64,000 nt of DNA, from NCBI GenBank assembly GCA_947492175.1, contig CANLMQ010000002.1, positions 261,945 to 325,944 of the forward strand. Direction: 5' to 3'. Position numbers and translations under genes: made by a program. The DNA is from an uncultured Draconibacterium sp. (GTDB taxonomy: Bacteria; Bacteroidota; Bacteroidia; Bacteroidales; Prolixibacteraceae). This document shows positions 28,816 through 37,071 of the stretch, piece after piece (position 1 is the stretch's first letter; each line of letters starts with the position of its first letter). The notes beneath the pieces were generated by a model. The model worked only from the letters and a program-made list of their open reading frames with translations, ran no database searches and had not been told where the DNA came from.

Positions 28816-29091
28816 ATGACATTATTTATTACACTTTATATTGTTGGATTCTTGCGAACCCTTATTGTTATTGCAATAATTTACTTCGGCATAAGATTTA
28901 TTTCGCGTTACATAATGCCCATGCTTATTGATAAGGGAATAAAAAACATGCAGCAAAAAATGCAAAACCAACAGCACCACCAACAACCGAAACGTCCTGA
29001 AGGTGAAGTTACTGTTGAGAAACCCCGTTCAAATTCCAAGAATACCAATCAAGATAATGGCGAATATGTCGATTTTGAAGAAGTAGATTAA
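28816..29091 (+). CDS. DUF4834-type small membrane protein
   Basis: The ATG at 28816 gives 91 residues; an upstream in-frame ATG at 28768 would overlap the barrel gene by 43 nt and lacks sense. The protein has one membrane helix (about 5-27, LYIVGFLRTLIVIAIIYFGIRF) and a hydrophilic tail rich in Gln, His and Lys that ends NGEYVDFEEVD. That end is typical of the DUF4834 family of Bacteroidota. Function unknown. Confidence 0.72.
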   Translation: MTLFITLYIVGFLRTLIVIAIIYFGIRFISRYIMPMLIDKGIKNMQQKMQNQQHHQQPKRPEGEVTVEKPRSNSKNTNQDNGEYVDFEEVD

Positions 29092-29176
29092 AACCGGTGG
29101 GAAGTCTCAGTCTCAGTTTGCAGATTAAGATGTAACACTCAGAATTGCCGGATAAAAGACTTTAAAACCAGGAACA

Positions 29177-29300
29177 TTAAACTTTGAACTTCACCCTGTG
29201 AAATAGTGCGTAGCACTAAATCATTGATTTATTTCACAGGGTAAACTTTAAACTTTGAACCGGAAACCTTAAACTTTGAACTCTCTCCTCTGAACTTTAG
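29177..29300. repeat. Intergenic repeat cluster with three-way hairpin
   Basis: The 255-base gap before glyS holds at least three copies of a TTAAACTTTGAAC-like word (near 29178, 29249 and 29269) and a nested inverted repeat. Its outer arms CCCTGTGAAATA (29194-29205) and TATTTCACAGGG (29230-29241) enclose two small hairpins, GTGCgtaGCAC and AAATCATTGATTT. It resembles a small dispersed intergenic element. Confidence 0.55.
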
Positions 29301-29310
29301 AATTTTATCC

Positions 29311-29318
29311 TATTTTTG
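29311..29318 (+). promoter_or_regulatory. -7 promoter box of glyS
   Basis: TATTTTTG is an exact TAnnTTTG match, 28 nt upstream of the glyS start codon. No clear -33 element at the expected distance. Confidence 0.5.
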
Positions 29319-29346
29319 CGTTCACAATTCAGAAAATTATTTATAG

Positions 29347-30882
29347 ATGGCACAAGAAGATATTTTCAAAAAACTAGTAGCACACTGCAAAGAATATGGT
29401 TATGTTTTTCAATCAAGCGAGATTTACGACGGGCTTGGAGCAGTGTACGACTATGGTCAAATGGGTGTTGAGCTTAAAAACAACATAAAAAAATATTGGT
29501 GGGACAGCATGGTTCTTCTCCACGAAAATGTAGTTGGACTTGACTCTGCTATTTTTATGCACCCAACCATTTGGAAAGCATCGGGCCACGTGGATGCTTT
29601 TAACGATCCGCTAATTGATAACAAAGACTCGAAAAAACGCTACCGTGCCGATGTTCTGATTGAAGACCAACTAGCGAAGTACGAAGAAAAAATGAATAAA
29701 GAGGTAACCAAAGCAAAAAAACGTTTTGGCGATGCCTTTGATGAAACACAGTTCCGCGAAACCAATCCGCGTGTTCTGGGCACCCAGGAAAAATGGAATA
29801 CGCTGCATACGCGTTTTTCAAATGCGTTGAACAATAACGATCTGGCAGAATTAAAAAAGATAATTGAAGACGAAGGAATTGCTTGTCCGATTTCAGGTTC
29901 ACGTAACTGGACCGATGTACGTCAGTTTAATCTGATGTTTTCTACAGAAATGGGATCGACTGCCGAGGGTGCTTCAAAAATTTTCCTTCGTCCGGAAACA
30001 GCACAGGGTATTTTTGTCAACTACCTGAATGTTCAAAAAACCGGTCGTATGAAAATCCCTTTTGGTATTGCACAAATTGGGAAAGCATTCCGAAACGAAA
30101 TTGTTGCCCGTCAGTTTATTTTCCGTATGCGCGAATTCGAACAAATGGAAATGCAGTTTTTTGTACGTCCCGGCACCGAGTTAGACTGGTTCGACAAATG
30201 GAAAAACACCCGTATTGCATGGCACCGTGCTCTTGGTTTTGGCGACGACAATTACCGTTTCCACGAGCATGAGAAACTGGCTCACTATGCCAATGCTGCT
30301 GTTGATGTGGAATATAAATTCCCCTTTGGTTTTAAAGAAGTGGAAGGTATTCACTCGCGCACCGATTTCGATCTTTCGCAACATGAACAATACTCAGGTA
30401 AAAAAATTCGCTACTTCGATCCTGAATTAAACGAATCGTACGTGCCTTACGTTGTAGAAACATCAATTGGCGTTGACCGCATGTTCCTTCAGGTAATTGC
30501 AGCCTCGTATTGCGAAGAGCAGCTGGAGAAAGATTCACGTGTAGTTTTAAAACTACCAGCTCCATTAGCTCCAATTAAACTGGCCGTGCTTCCATTGGTA
30601 AAAAAAGATGGCTTACCGGAAAAAGCCCGCGAAATAATCGACAGCCTAAAATTTGATTTCAACTGCCAGTACGACGAAAAAGACTCGATTGGTAAACGTT
30701 ACCGCCGACAGGATGCCATCGGTACTCCTTTCTGTGTTACCGTTGATCATCAAACTGCTGACGACAACTCAGTTACCATCCGTTACCGCGACACCATGAA
30801 ACAGGAACGTGTTGCCATTTCGGAATTGGGAAATATTATTGGCAAGCAGGTGAGCTACAAAGAGTTGTTTGAGAAATTGTAA
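29347..30882 (+). CDS. glyS: Glycine--tRNA ligase, single-chain class II type
   Basis: The 511-residue enzyme charges tRNA-Gly. It has the dimeric, eukaryote-like architecture rather than separate alpha and beta chains: start FKKLVAHCKEYGYVFQSSEIYDGLGAVYDYG, class II motif 2 around FRNEIVARQFIFRMREFEQMEMQFF (a stretch near residues 255-280), motif 3 around VVETSIGVDRMFLQ (about 375-390), and a C-terminal anticodon-binding domain (about 405-511, with KDSIGKRYRRQD and IGTPFCVTVD). Length and motifs are normal. It has its own promoter box and a strong terminator. Confidence 0.96.
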   Translation: MAQEDIFKKLVAHCKEYGYVFQSSEIYDGLGAVYDYGQMGVELKNNIKKYWWDSMVLLHENVVGLDSAIFMHPTIWKASGHVDAFNDPLIDNKDSKKRYRADVLIEDQLAKYEEKMNKEVTKAKKRFGDAFDETQFRETNPRVLGTQEKWNTLHTRFSNALNNNDLAELKKIIEDEGIACPISGSRNWTDVRQFNLMFSTEMGSTAEGASKIFLRPETAQGIFVNYLNVQKTGRMKIPFGIAQIGKAFRNEIVARQFIFRMREFEQMEMQFFVRPGTELDWFDKWKNTRIAWHRALGFGDDNYRFHEHEKLAHYANAAVDVEYKFPFGFKEVEGIHSRTDFDLSQHEQYSGKKIRYFDPELNESYVPYVVETSIGVDRMFLQVIAASYCEEQLEKDSRVVLKLPAPLAPIKLAVLPLVKKDGLPEKAREIIDSLKFDFNCQYDEKDSIGKRYRRQDAIGTPFCVTVDHQTADDNSVTIRYRDTMKQERVAISELGNIIGKQVSYKELFEKL

Positions 30883-30917
30883 GTAACCTAAGTTTTAATC
30901 GCCCCTCATAATTATTA

Positions 30918-30956
30918 TATGTGATAAAATTTATGCAATTTTATCACATATTTTTT
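30918..30956 (+). terminator. Rho-independent terminator after glyS
   Basis: A perfect 14-bp stem (TATGTGATAAAATT with its complement) around a 5-nt loop is followed by six T residues, 36 nt after the glyS stop. Confidence 0.88.
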
Positions 30957-30985
30957 ATTACGTAGAACCACAAATTCCGAATACA

Positions 30986-33568
30986 ATGGAAATCAAACCT
31001 ATCCTCAAAAATCTTATCCCGCACTTTATCGCCATTATTACTATGATGGTTGTTTCATCTGTATATTTCTCACCCGCCTTTGAAGGGAAATCCTTACGCC
31101 AAGATGATATTGTAAAGTCGCAAGGAGGTCTGCGGGATAAATTGGAATACCGAAAATACGAAAATAAAAATGTACTGTGGACCAATGCGCGTTTTTCAGG
31201 AATGCCTGATTTTTTAGGTGCAACCTATAAAAGCTCAAACAAGGTAAAGAAACTATATTACATACCACAAAAACTGGGATTCCCCACAGAGGTAGGGATG
31301 CTTATCTGGTATATGCTGGGTTTTTATATTTTGCTTATTGCTTTTCGCGTAAATCCGTGGTTGGCTCTAGCAGGTGCTTTAGCATTTGGACTGACGTCTT
31401 ATAATTTAATAATCATTGAAGCAGGGCACTTTAAGAAAGTCAGAACCATAGCTTTTATTGCACCAACACTGGCAGGCGTGTTACTCACATTTCGAAAAAA
31501 ATACTTGTGGGGATTTGTTTTGACTGCTTTCTTTTTAGCCAATCAGATTGCACACGACCATATCCAGATGAGTTATTACCTGCTACTTGGATTAATTTGT
31601 ATCGGACTTGTGGAACTGTACAACCACATAAAAGAGAAAAGATACACTGATTTTGGAAAGGCAGCAGGACTTCTGGTTTTGGCGGCACTACTGGCCATCG
31701 GCCCCAATTATTCGAAACTTTCGAATTTGTACCGGTATAACAAGCAATCCATCCGGGGGAAAAGTGAATTAACAGTAGGTAAGGAACACATTAAAACCAA
31801 AGGAGGATTAGATCGTGATTATATTAACGCCTGGAGCAGTGGCCGTGCTGAAAGTATGATGCTTTTCGCACCACGGGCAAAAGGTGGAGCAAGTGCCTAT
31901 GTAAAGCAAGATCGTAATTTATTGAATAAGGTTGACCGCCAGATGCGCGATACTATTGGAAATATGAACCAATACTGGGGCGACCAGGGTGGAAGTGGAG
32001 GTCCGAATACCGCAGGAGCAGTAATTTTCACACTCTTTATAATTGGGCTATTTGTTATTAAAGGTCCTTTAAAGCAAGGTATATTAATTTCGGTTATTCT
32101 CTTTGTGCTCTTATCTTGGGGAAAATATTTTTCGGGCTTTACCGATCTATTCATCGATTACGTACCGCTATACAATAAATTCAGAACACCGGTTTCTATA
32201 TTGGCTGTCGCTGTAATTTTTATTACATTTTTAGCTTTTCTTACCGTTTCAAAGTTGATAAAGAATCCTGAGTTACTGGAACAGGAATCAAAAATTAAGA
32301 TTGGGAAAAAGAACCTGCCTTTATACCTCGTTGGAGGATTAGGATTTATAGCTTTTCTGGTACTAAATATTGCTTTCCCTCATCTGTTAAATCGTTACAT
32401 TAACGATCAGGAGTTGGCTATGTTTGATAACTACCGGCAACAAGCAGGCGATGCACAGATCAATTCAATCATGTCAGCTCTTGAGAGTTTGAGGATTTCC
32501 GTTTTTCGGACGGATTTATTCAGGACTCTCCTATTTGCAGCGGCAACAATTCTGTCAATATATTTATTCAAAAAGCAAAAAATTAAGACGCTTGTTTTGG
32601 TTGGTGTAATCGGCATTTTGGCCTTGATTGATGTATGGACAATTGGTCAACACTATGTAAATAAAAACGATTTCACCCGGCAAAATCTTGTAGAACAGGA
32701 ATACCTGCTTACAGATATTGACAAACAAATATTTGCCCGTGAAATTCAAAATACCCCAGGACTGGAGCAAAAAATAAAGGAAGCCTATCAAAAATTCAAT
32801 CCAAAAACTCAGGCCGAGCAGGAAGACATTCAGAAATACATCATCCAGAAGAATACCTTTTACCGGGTTTACGATCTCACAACATCTGCATTTCAGGATA
32901 ACCGGGTGTCAGGATCACATCGGTCAATTGGTGGCTACAGCCCTGCCAAATTACGTCGCTACCAGGACCTTATTGAAAACCACATCGTAAAAGGGAATAT
33001 GCAGATACTGAATATGCTGAACGCCAAATATTTTATCACCCAGAAAGGTCTTCAGGTCAATCCAAATGTAATAGGACCAGCCTGGTTTGTCGACTCCGTA
33101 ATTTGGGGAAAAACTCCCGATGAAGAAATTGCCGCACTAAACGGAATTGATGTGACCAGGAAAACAGTAATCAATGAAAAATTCAAAAATGTGGTTGGAA
33201 CCTTTGAGAAGTCTACAAATTCCGATTCCATATCACTTGCAATTTATGAACCTGATTATTTGAAGTATAAAACCAATACATCAGGAGATAGAATGGTCGT
33301 TTTTTCTGAAATTTATTATCCTGACTGGACAGTGACCATTGATGGAAAACCGACCAACTATTTTGAATCGAATTATACGCTTCGGGCAATGATTGTTCCG
33401 GAGGGTCAGCATACCATCGAGTTTACATTCAATCCTGACTATTATGCGAAAGCCAACACCATGTCAATGATCTTTTATTACCTTATAATGATTATGGTAA
33501 TTGCCCTTGTTGGATATTCGATTTATAAGGAAATAAAAGATAACAAACAGATACCTGATCAAGCATAA
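30986..33568 (+). CDS. YfhO-family polytopic membrane protein
   Basis: The 860-residue protein has an N-terminal membrane helix, about 12 further membrane segments between residues 100 and 560, and a large extracytoplasmic C-terminal domain ending in a beta-sandwich (FSEIYYPDWTVTIDG ... YTLRAMIVPEGQHTIEFTFNP) and a last helix. These are features of the YfhO family, polyprenyl-phosphate-sugar-dependent glycosyltransferases of GT-C type. It opens the + half of the polysaccharide locus and precedes a GT2 gene by 9 nt. Substrate is unknown. Confidence 0.82.
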   Translation: MEIKPILKNLIPHFIAIITMMVVSSVYFSPAFEGKSLRQDDIVKSQGGLRDKLEYRKYENKNVLWTNARFSGMPDFLGATYKSSNKVKKLYYIPQKLGFPTEVGMLIWYMLGFYILLIAFRVNPWLALAGALAFGLTSYNLIIIEAGHFKKVRTIAFIAPTLAGVLLTFRKKYLWGFVLTAFFLANQIAHDHIQMSYYLLLGLICIGLVELYNHIKEKRYTDFGKAAGLLVLAALLAIGPNYSKLSNLYRYNKQSIRGKSELTVGKEHIKTKGGLDRDYINAWSSGRAESMMLFAPRAKGGASAYVKQDRNLLNKVDRQMRDTIGNMNQYWGDQGGSGGPNTAGAVIFTLFIIGLFVIKGPLKQGILISVILFVLLSWGKYFSGFTDLFIDYVPLYNKFRTPVSILAVAVIFITFLAFLTVSKLIKNPELLEQESKIKIGKKNLPLYLVGGLGFIAFLVLNIAFPHLLNRYINDQELAMFDNYRQQAGDAQINSIMSALESLRISVFRTDLFRTLLFAAATILSIYLFKKQKIKTLVLVGVIGILALIDVWTIGQHYVNKNDFTRQNLVEQEYLLTDIDKQIFAREIQNTPGLEQKIKEAYQKFNPKTQAEQEDIQKYIIQKNTFYRVYDLTTSAFQDNRVSGSHRSIGGYSPAKLRRYQDLIENHIVKGNMQILNMLNAKYFITQKGLQVNPNVIGPAWFVDSVIWGKTPDEEIAALNGIDVTRKTVINEKFKNVVGTFEKSTNSDSISLAIYEPDYLKYKTNTSGDRMVVFSEIYYPDWTVTIDGKPTNYFESNYTLRAMIVPEGQHTIEFTFNPDYYAKANTMSMIFYYLIMIMVIALVGYSIYKEIKDNKQIPDQA

Positions 33569-33577
33569 GACTACAAA

Positions 33578-34627
33578 ATGTTAAAATATTCGATAATAAT
33601 TGCCGTTTACAACCGTATTGGCGAAGTGCAGGAACTTCTGGACAGTGCTGAAAGAATGAACTTCGACCGAAGTAAATTTGAATTTCTGTTTGTTGATGAC
33701 GGTTCAAGAGACGGATTTCAGGAGTTCGTAAAAAACTACAACTCCGAAACAGGACTCCAGTTGAAGGCAATTTACCAGGAGAATAAAGGTCCGGGAGAAG
33801 CACGTAACAACGGAATGCGAAATGCAGAAGGCGAATATTTTATTTTTGTCGATTCCGACTGCATGTTTCCACCACATTGGCTTAAAACCATTGATGAACA
33901 CGTTGTAAATTACAGATACGACTGTTTTGGTGGCCCCGATACCTGCCACGACTCATTCAGCCCTTTATTAAAAGCAATTAATTACTCCATGACCTCGATT
34001 ATTGGTACGGGTGGTACACGGGGAAATAAAAAAAGTGTGGCTAAGTTTTATCCGCGTAGTTTTAACATGGGAGTACATCGAAAAATTTTTGCAGATATAG
34101 GGGGAATGACAAAACTTCGCCACGGACAGGACATGGATTTTTCACAGCGTATCTACGATGCAGGATACAAAGTAGGACTAATTGCTGATGCCTTTGTTTA
34201 TCACAAACGACGAACCAGTTTGTCAAAATTCTATCGACAGATATTTAATTGGGGTGTGGCACGAATAAACCTGTCAAATGCGCACCCTTCTATGTTAAAG
34301 CCGGTGCATTTATTACCAGCAGTGGTTGTTTTTGGGCTGGTCTTTCTTTTATTTTTCTCACTTATTTTTCCGGCCTTAGGCAGCCTGCTTTGGAAAGTAA
34401 CCGGGGTTGGATACGGCACCATCATTCTTTGGGCGTTTATAGAGTCATTTATACGTTATAAGAACCTTAAAGCAGCTTTTTTATCACCAATCACATTAAA
34501 CATCCAGGTATTTGCTTATGGCTTTGGGCTCGTAAAGGCTTTATGGCAAACAAAAATACTGGGTAAAAAAGAAGCAGAAGGTTTTGTAAAAAACTATTAC
34601 AGTAAAAAGAAATTAGAAAGCAGGTAA
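33578..34627 (+). CDS. Family 2 glycosyltransferase with C-terminal membrane helices
   Basis: A GT-A fold occupies residues 1-220: SIIIAVYNR at the start, FVDDGSRDG (39-46), nucleotide/metal motif VDSDCMFP with Asp92 and Asp94, and HGQDMDFSQR as the likely acceptor/base motif. Residues 240-300 form membrane helices. It would transfer a sugar from a nucleotide donor to a lipid-linked or surface glycan at the inner membrane. It is 9 nt downstream of the YfhO gene, suggesting a joint role. Donor sugar unknown. Confidence 0.85.
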   Translation: MLKYSIIIAVYNRIGEVQELLDSAERMNFDRSKFEFLFVDDGSRDGFQEFVKNYNSETGLQLKAIYQENKGPGEARNNGMRNAEGEYFIFVDSDCMFPPHWLKTIDEHVVNYRYDCFGGPDTCHDSFSPLLKAINYSMTSIIGTGGTRGNKKSVAKFYPRSFNMGVHRKIFADIGGMTKLRHGQDMDFSQRIYDAGYKVGLIADAFVYHKRRTSLSKFYRQIFNWGVARINLSNAHPSMLKPVHLLPAVVVFGLVFLLFFSLIFPALGSLLWKVTGVGYGTIILWAFIESFIRYKNLKAAFLSPITLNIQVFAYGFGLVKALWQTKILGKKEAEGFVKNYYSKKKLESR

Positions 34628-34697
34628 GAAAGTCGCAGTTGGCAATGATAAAAAATAAATAATAAGTAAAAATAAGCTAGCGACTAGCAGCTATAAA

Positions 34698-35999
34698 ATG
34701 TCTAAAAAAGTACTCATAATAACCTATTACTGGCCACCAAGTGGAGGTCCTGGTGTACAACGGCCCTTAAAGTTTGCCAGGTATCTTCCTGATTTTGGCT
34801 GGGAGCCAATTATATTGACTGTAAGAAATGGAGAATATCCGGCCATAGACGAATCTCTTGAAAAAGACATTCCTCCAGGTTGTAAGGTCTACAAAACAAA
34901 AGTAGCTGAACCTTCTTTCTTATACCGGAAGTTTACCGGCATGAAAAAAAACGATAAAATACCGGTTGCAAATCTGGCACAAAAGAATGTAAGCTGGAAA
35001 AAGAAATTATCAAACCAGATACGTCTAAACCTTTTTGTTCCTGATGCTAAAATTGGATGGATTCCATATGCTTTCAAGCAAGGGAAAAAAATTATTGAAC
35101 AGGAAAAACCCGATATAATCTTTTCAACGTCTCCCCCACCAACCGTACACCTTATTGCAAAGAAACTGGCTAAATGGAGTGGTATAAAATGGGTAGCTGA
35201 TTTTCGCGATCCTTGGACTAATATTCACTACCTGCAAAACCAGCCTATCTGTTCGCTTTCAAAAAACTACAATAAAATGCTGGAAGCAAATGTGATTGAA
35301 AAGTGCGATAAAGCTACATGCGTAAGCCAAAATTTTGTTGATTTACTTACTACAACCAGGAAACCTAAATTCAACATAATTACAAACGGATTTGACCATG
35401 AAACAGACACTGTTTCGACTGAAAAAAGTAACGACAAATTTACAATGCTTTATATTGGCGGTTTAACATGGAACCGTTATTTCAAATCATTTTTTGTTTT
35501 GTTAATCGAACTCATTCAGAACAACATACTACCTAAAAATAATATAAAACTTGTTTTTACGGGGAGTATTGAAAAAACAATAAAAGAAGAAATAGAACAG
35601 CTCTTTACGAATCACAACATTGTTGAATTTAATGATTACATCCCTCATACTGAAGCTGTAACTCAAATGAAAAAAGCAGATTTACTTCTACTTTTTCTTG
35701 AAAAGGTAAAAGGGTATGAAGGACATATTCCCGGAAAAATTTTCGAATACATTTCAACTCATAACCAAATACTCGGAATAGGAAATACCAAAGGAGAATC
35801 ATCTGCGATACTAAACGAAACAAAAACCGGTAAACTTTGCAATCCGGAAAATTCGGAAGAAATAAAACAAGAATTGATAAAGGCTTATACAAATTGGGAA
35901 AAAGGAATCATACCAAATGTTGAAGTCGAACTAATAGATAGTTATTCACGAAAAAAACTCACAAAAAAATTAGCCAAATTATTTGAAAGCATGTTATGA
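34698..35999 (+). CDS. Family 4-type glycosyltransferase
   Basis: A 433-residue GT-B protein. The N-terminal domain starts LIITYYWPPSGGPGVQRPLKFARYL, typical of this GT4 subgroup, and contains ISTSPPP-like and WVADFRDPW motifs (here FSTSPPPTVH and WVADFRDPWT). The C-terminal domain has LYIGGL and the donor-binding region HIPGKIFEYISTHNQILGIG, where the usual E-x7-E is partly changed (Lys-Ile-Phe-Glu). No membrane segment. It likely adds one sugar of the repeat unit in the cytoplasm. Confidence 0.82.
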   Translation: MSKKVLIITYYWPPSGGPGVQRPLKFARYLPDFGWEPIILTVRNGEYPAIDESLEKDIPPGCKVYKTKVAEPSFLYRKFTGMKKNDKIPVANLAQKNVSWKKKLSNQIRLNLFVPDAKIGWIPYAFKQGKKIIEQEKPDIIFSTSPPPTVHLIAKKLAKWSGIKWVADFRDPWTNIHYLQNQPICSLSKNYNKMLEANVIEKCDKATCVSQNFVDLLTTTRKPKFNIITNGFDHETDTVSTEKSNDKFTMLYIGGLTWNRYFKSFFVLLIELIQNNILPKNNIKLVFTGSIEKTIKEEIEQLFTNHNIVEFNDYIPHTEAVTQMKKADLLLLFLEKVKGYEGHIPGKIFEYISTHNQILGIGNTKGESSAILNETKTGKLCNPENSEEIKQELIKAYTNWEKGIIPNVEVELIDSYSRKKLTKKLAKLFESML

Positions 36000-36004
36000 A
36001 ACGA

Positions 36005-36030
36005 ACATGTCCCGAAATTTCGGCACATGT
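36005..36030. repeat. Inverted repeat before the C5-epimerase-like gene
   Basis: ACATGTCCCGAAA (36005-36017) and TTTCGGCACATGT (36018-36030) form a 13-bp inverted repeat with one mismatch and no loop. A second inverted repeat, CATACGAT (36037-36044) and ATCGTATG (36067-36074), contains the start codon of the next gene. They may act as transcript-end or start-masking hairpins. Confidence 0.4.
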
Positions 36031-36071
36031 GAGTTCCATACGATGCCTTATAAATAAACAATTTTAATCGT

Positions 36072-37061
36072 ATGAAAAAAGCAATTTTCATGTTTAAAAA
36101 GTTGATTGCCGACTTTAAGTCTCCAAAAGAACGATACCCAATTGCAAATGATCTTCACTCCGAAACGCTTGGCGATTATTATTTTGTTTTTAACGAAAAT
36201 CGCGTGTCGGCAGGGAAAGATCAGGCTTTAATCAATAAGTTCGATGAAAACGGAATACCTATAAACAAAACCTACATCGATGTACACGACAAAGATTTTG
36301 TTTATTTCCCAATCTCTATAGGGCAGATGGGACTTGCTGTTTTTAACACCTGGCTGCAAACTAACAATGAAAGCGACAAACAACGGTTTTTAAAGTTTGC
36401 CGATTGGTTTTATAACAATGCCGAAGTAACCGATAAACTTGGAGCACGCTGGTTAACAGAGGTTAAACTTCCGGCCTACCAAACACCCGAAAACTGGCAA
36501 TCGGCCTTCTCGCAAAGTCGCGGTATTTCTATTTTATTACGTGCCTATCAACTAACAAAAGATCAAAAGTATGCCCAAATGGCAGAAAAGGCCCTAATTC
36601 CTTTCACATTTCCGGTAATTGAAGGAGGAGTAACCTCATTTACTCAATGGGGACCTTATTACGAAGAATATACATCAACGGTTCCTACACTGGTGTTGAA
36701 TGGTAAAATATTTGCAATTTGCGGGCTATATGATTTTGTACGTGCTTTTCCCGAAAATCAACTGGCAAAGAAATTATACGACGAAGGAATTGAAACAATA
36801 AAAAACAGCTTACCGGCTTACGATATGGGATTTTGGTCGCGTTATAATTTATGCGATGCCCCCTGGTATCCTAAAATCGATCCGGCAACAATCTCCTATC
36901 AAAAGTTGCATGTTACACAGTTAAAAATGCTTTATCAATTAACAAATGATGAAGTATTTAAGAAGTATATGATTAAGTTCGATAAACAAAATACTTTATT
37001 CAATGCTTTTCGCATGTACTTTATTAAATTCAGGGCATTAAAAAAATTAGGAAGAATATAA
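36072..37061 (+). CDS. D-glucuronyl C5-epimerase-like protein
   Basis: The 329-residue protein resembles the C-terminal catalytic region of eukaryotic heparosan glucuronyl C5-epimerase: YFPISIGQMGLAVFN near the start, WQSAFSQSRGISILLRAY (about 138-156), EGGVTSFTQWGPYYEEY, LVLNGKIFAICGLYDF, and DMGFWSRYNLCDAPW followed by YQKLHVTQL. It has an alpha/alpha-barrel look and no signal peptide. Known family members invert C5 of glucuronic acid in a glycan. Here it lies among glycosyltransferase genes, so a uronic-acid-containing surface polysaccharide is plausible. It could instead be a non-epimerising homologue. Confidence 0.75.
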   Translation: MKKAIFMFKKLIADFKSPKERYPIANDLHSETLGDYYFVFNENRVSAGKDQALINKFDENGIPINKTYIDVHDKDFVYFPISIGQMGLAVFNTWLQTNNESDKQRFLKFADWFYNNAEVTDKLGARWLTEVKLPAYQTPENWQSAFSQSRGISILLRAYQLTKDQKYAQMAEKALIPFTFPVIEGGVTSFTQWGPYYEEYTSTVPTLVLNGKIFAICGLYDFVRAFPENQLAKKLYDEGIETIKNSLPAYDMGFWSRYNLCDAPWYPKIDPATISYQKLHVTQLKMLYQLTNDEVFKKYMIKFDKQNTLFNAFRMYFIKFRALKKLGRI

Positions 37062-37071
37062 ATATTCAAAA

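Noticed and set aside
36005..36030. Standard terminator after the second glycosyltransferase
   Set aside because: No T-run follows the inverted repeat and the next gene continues on the same strand; kept only as a repeat.
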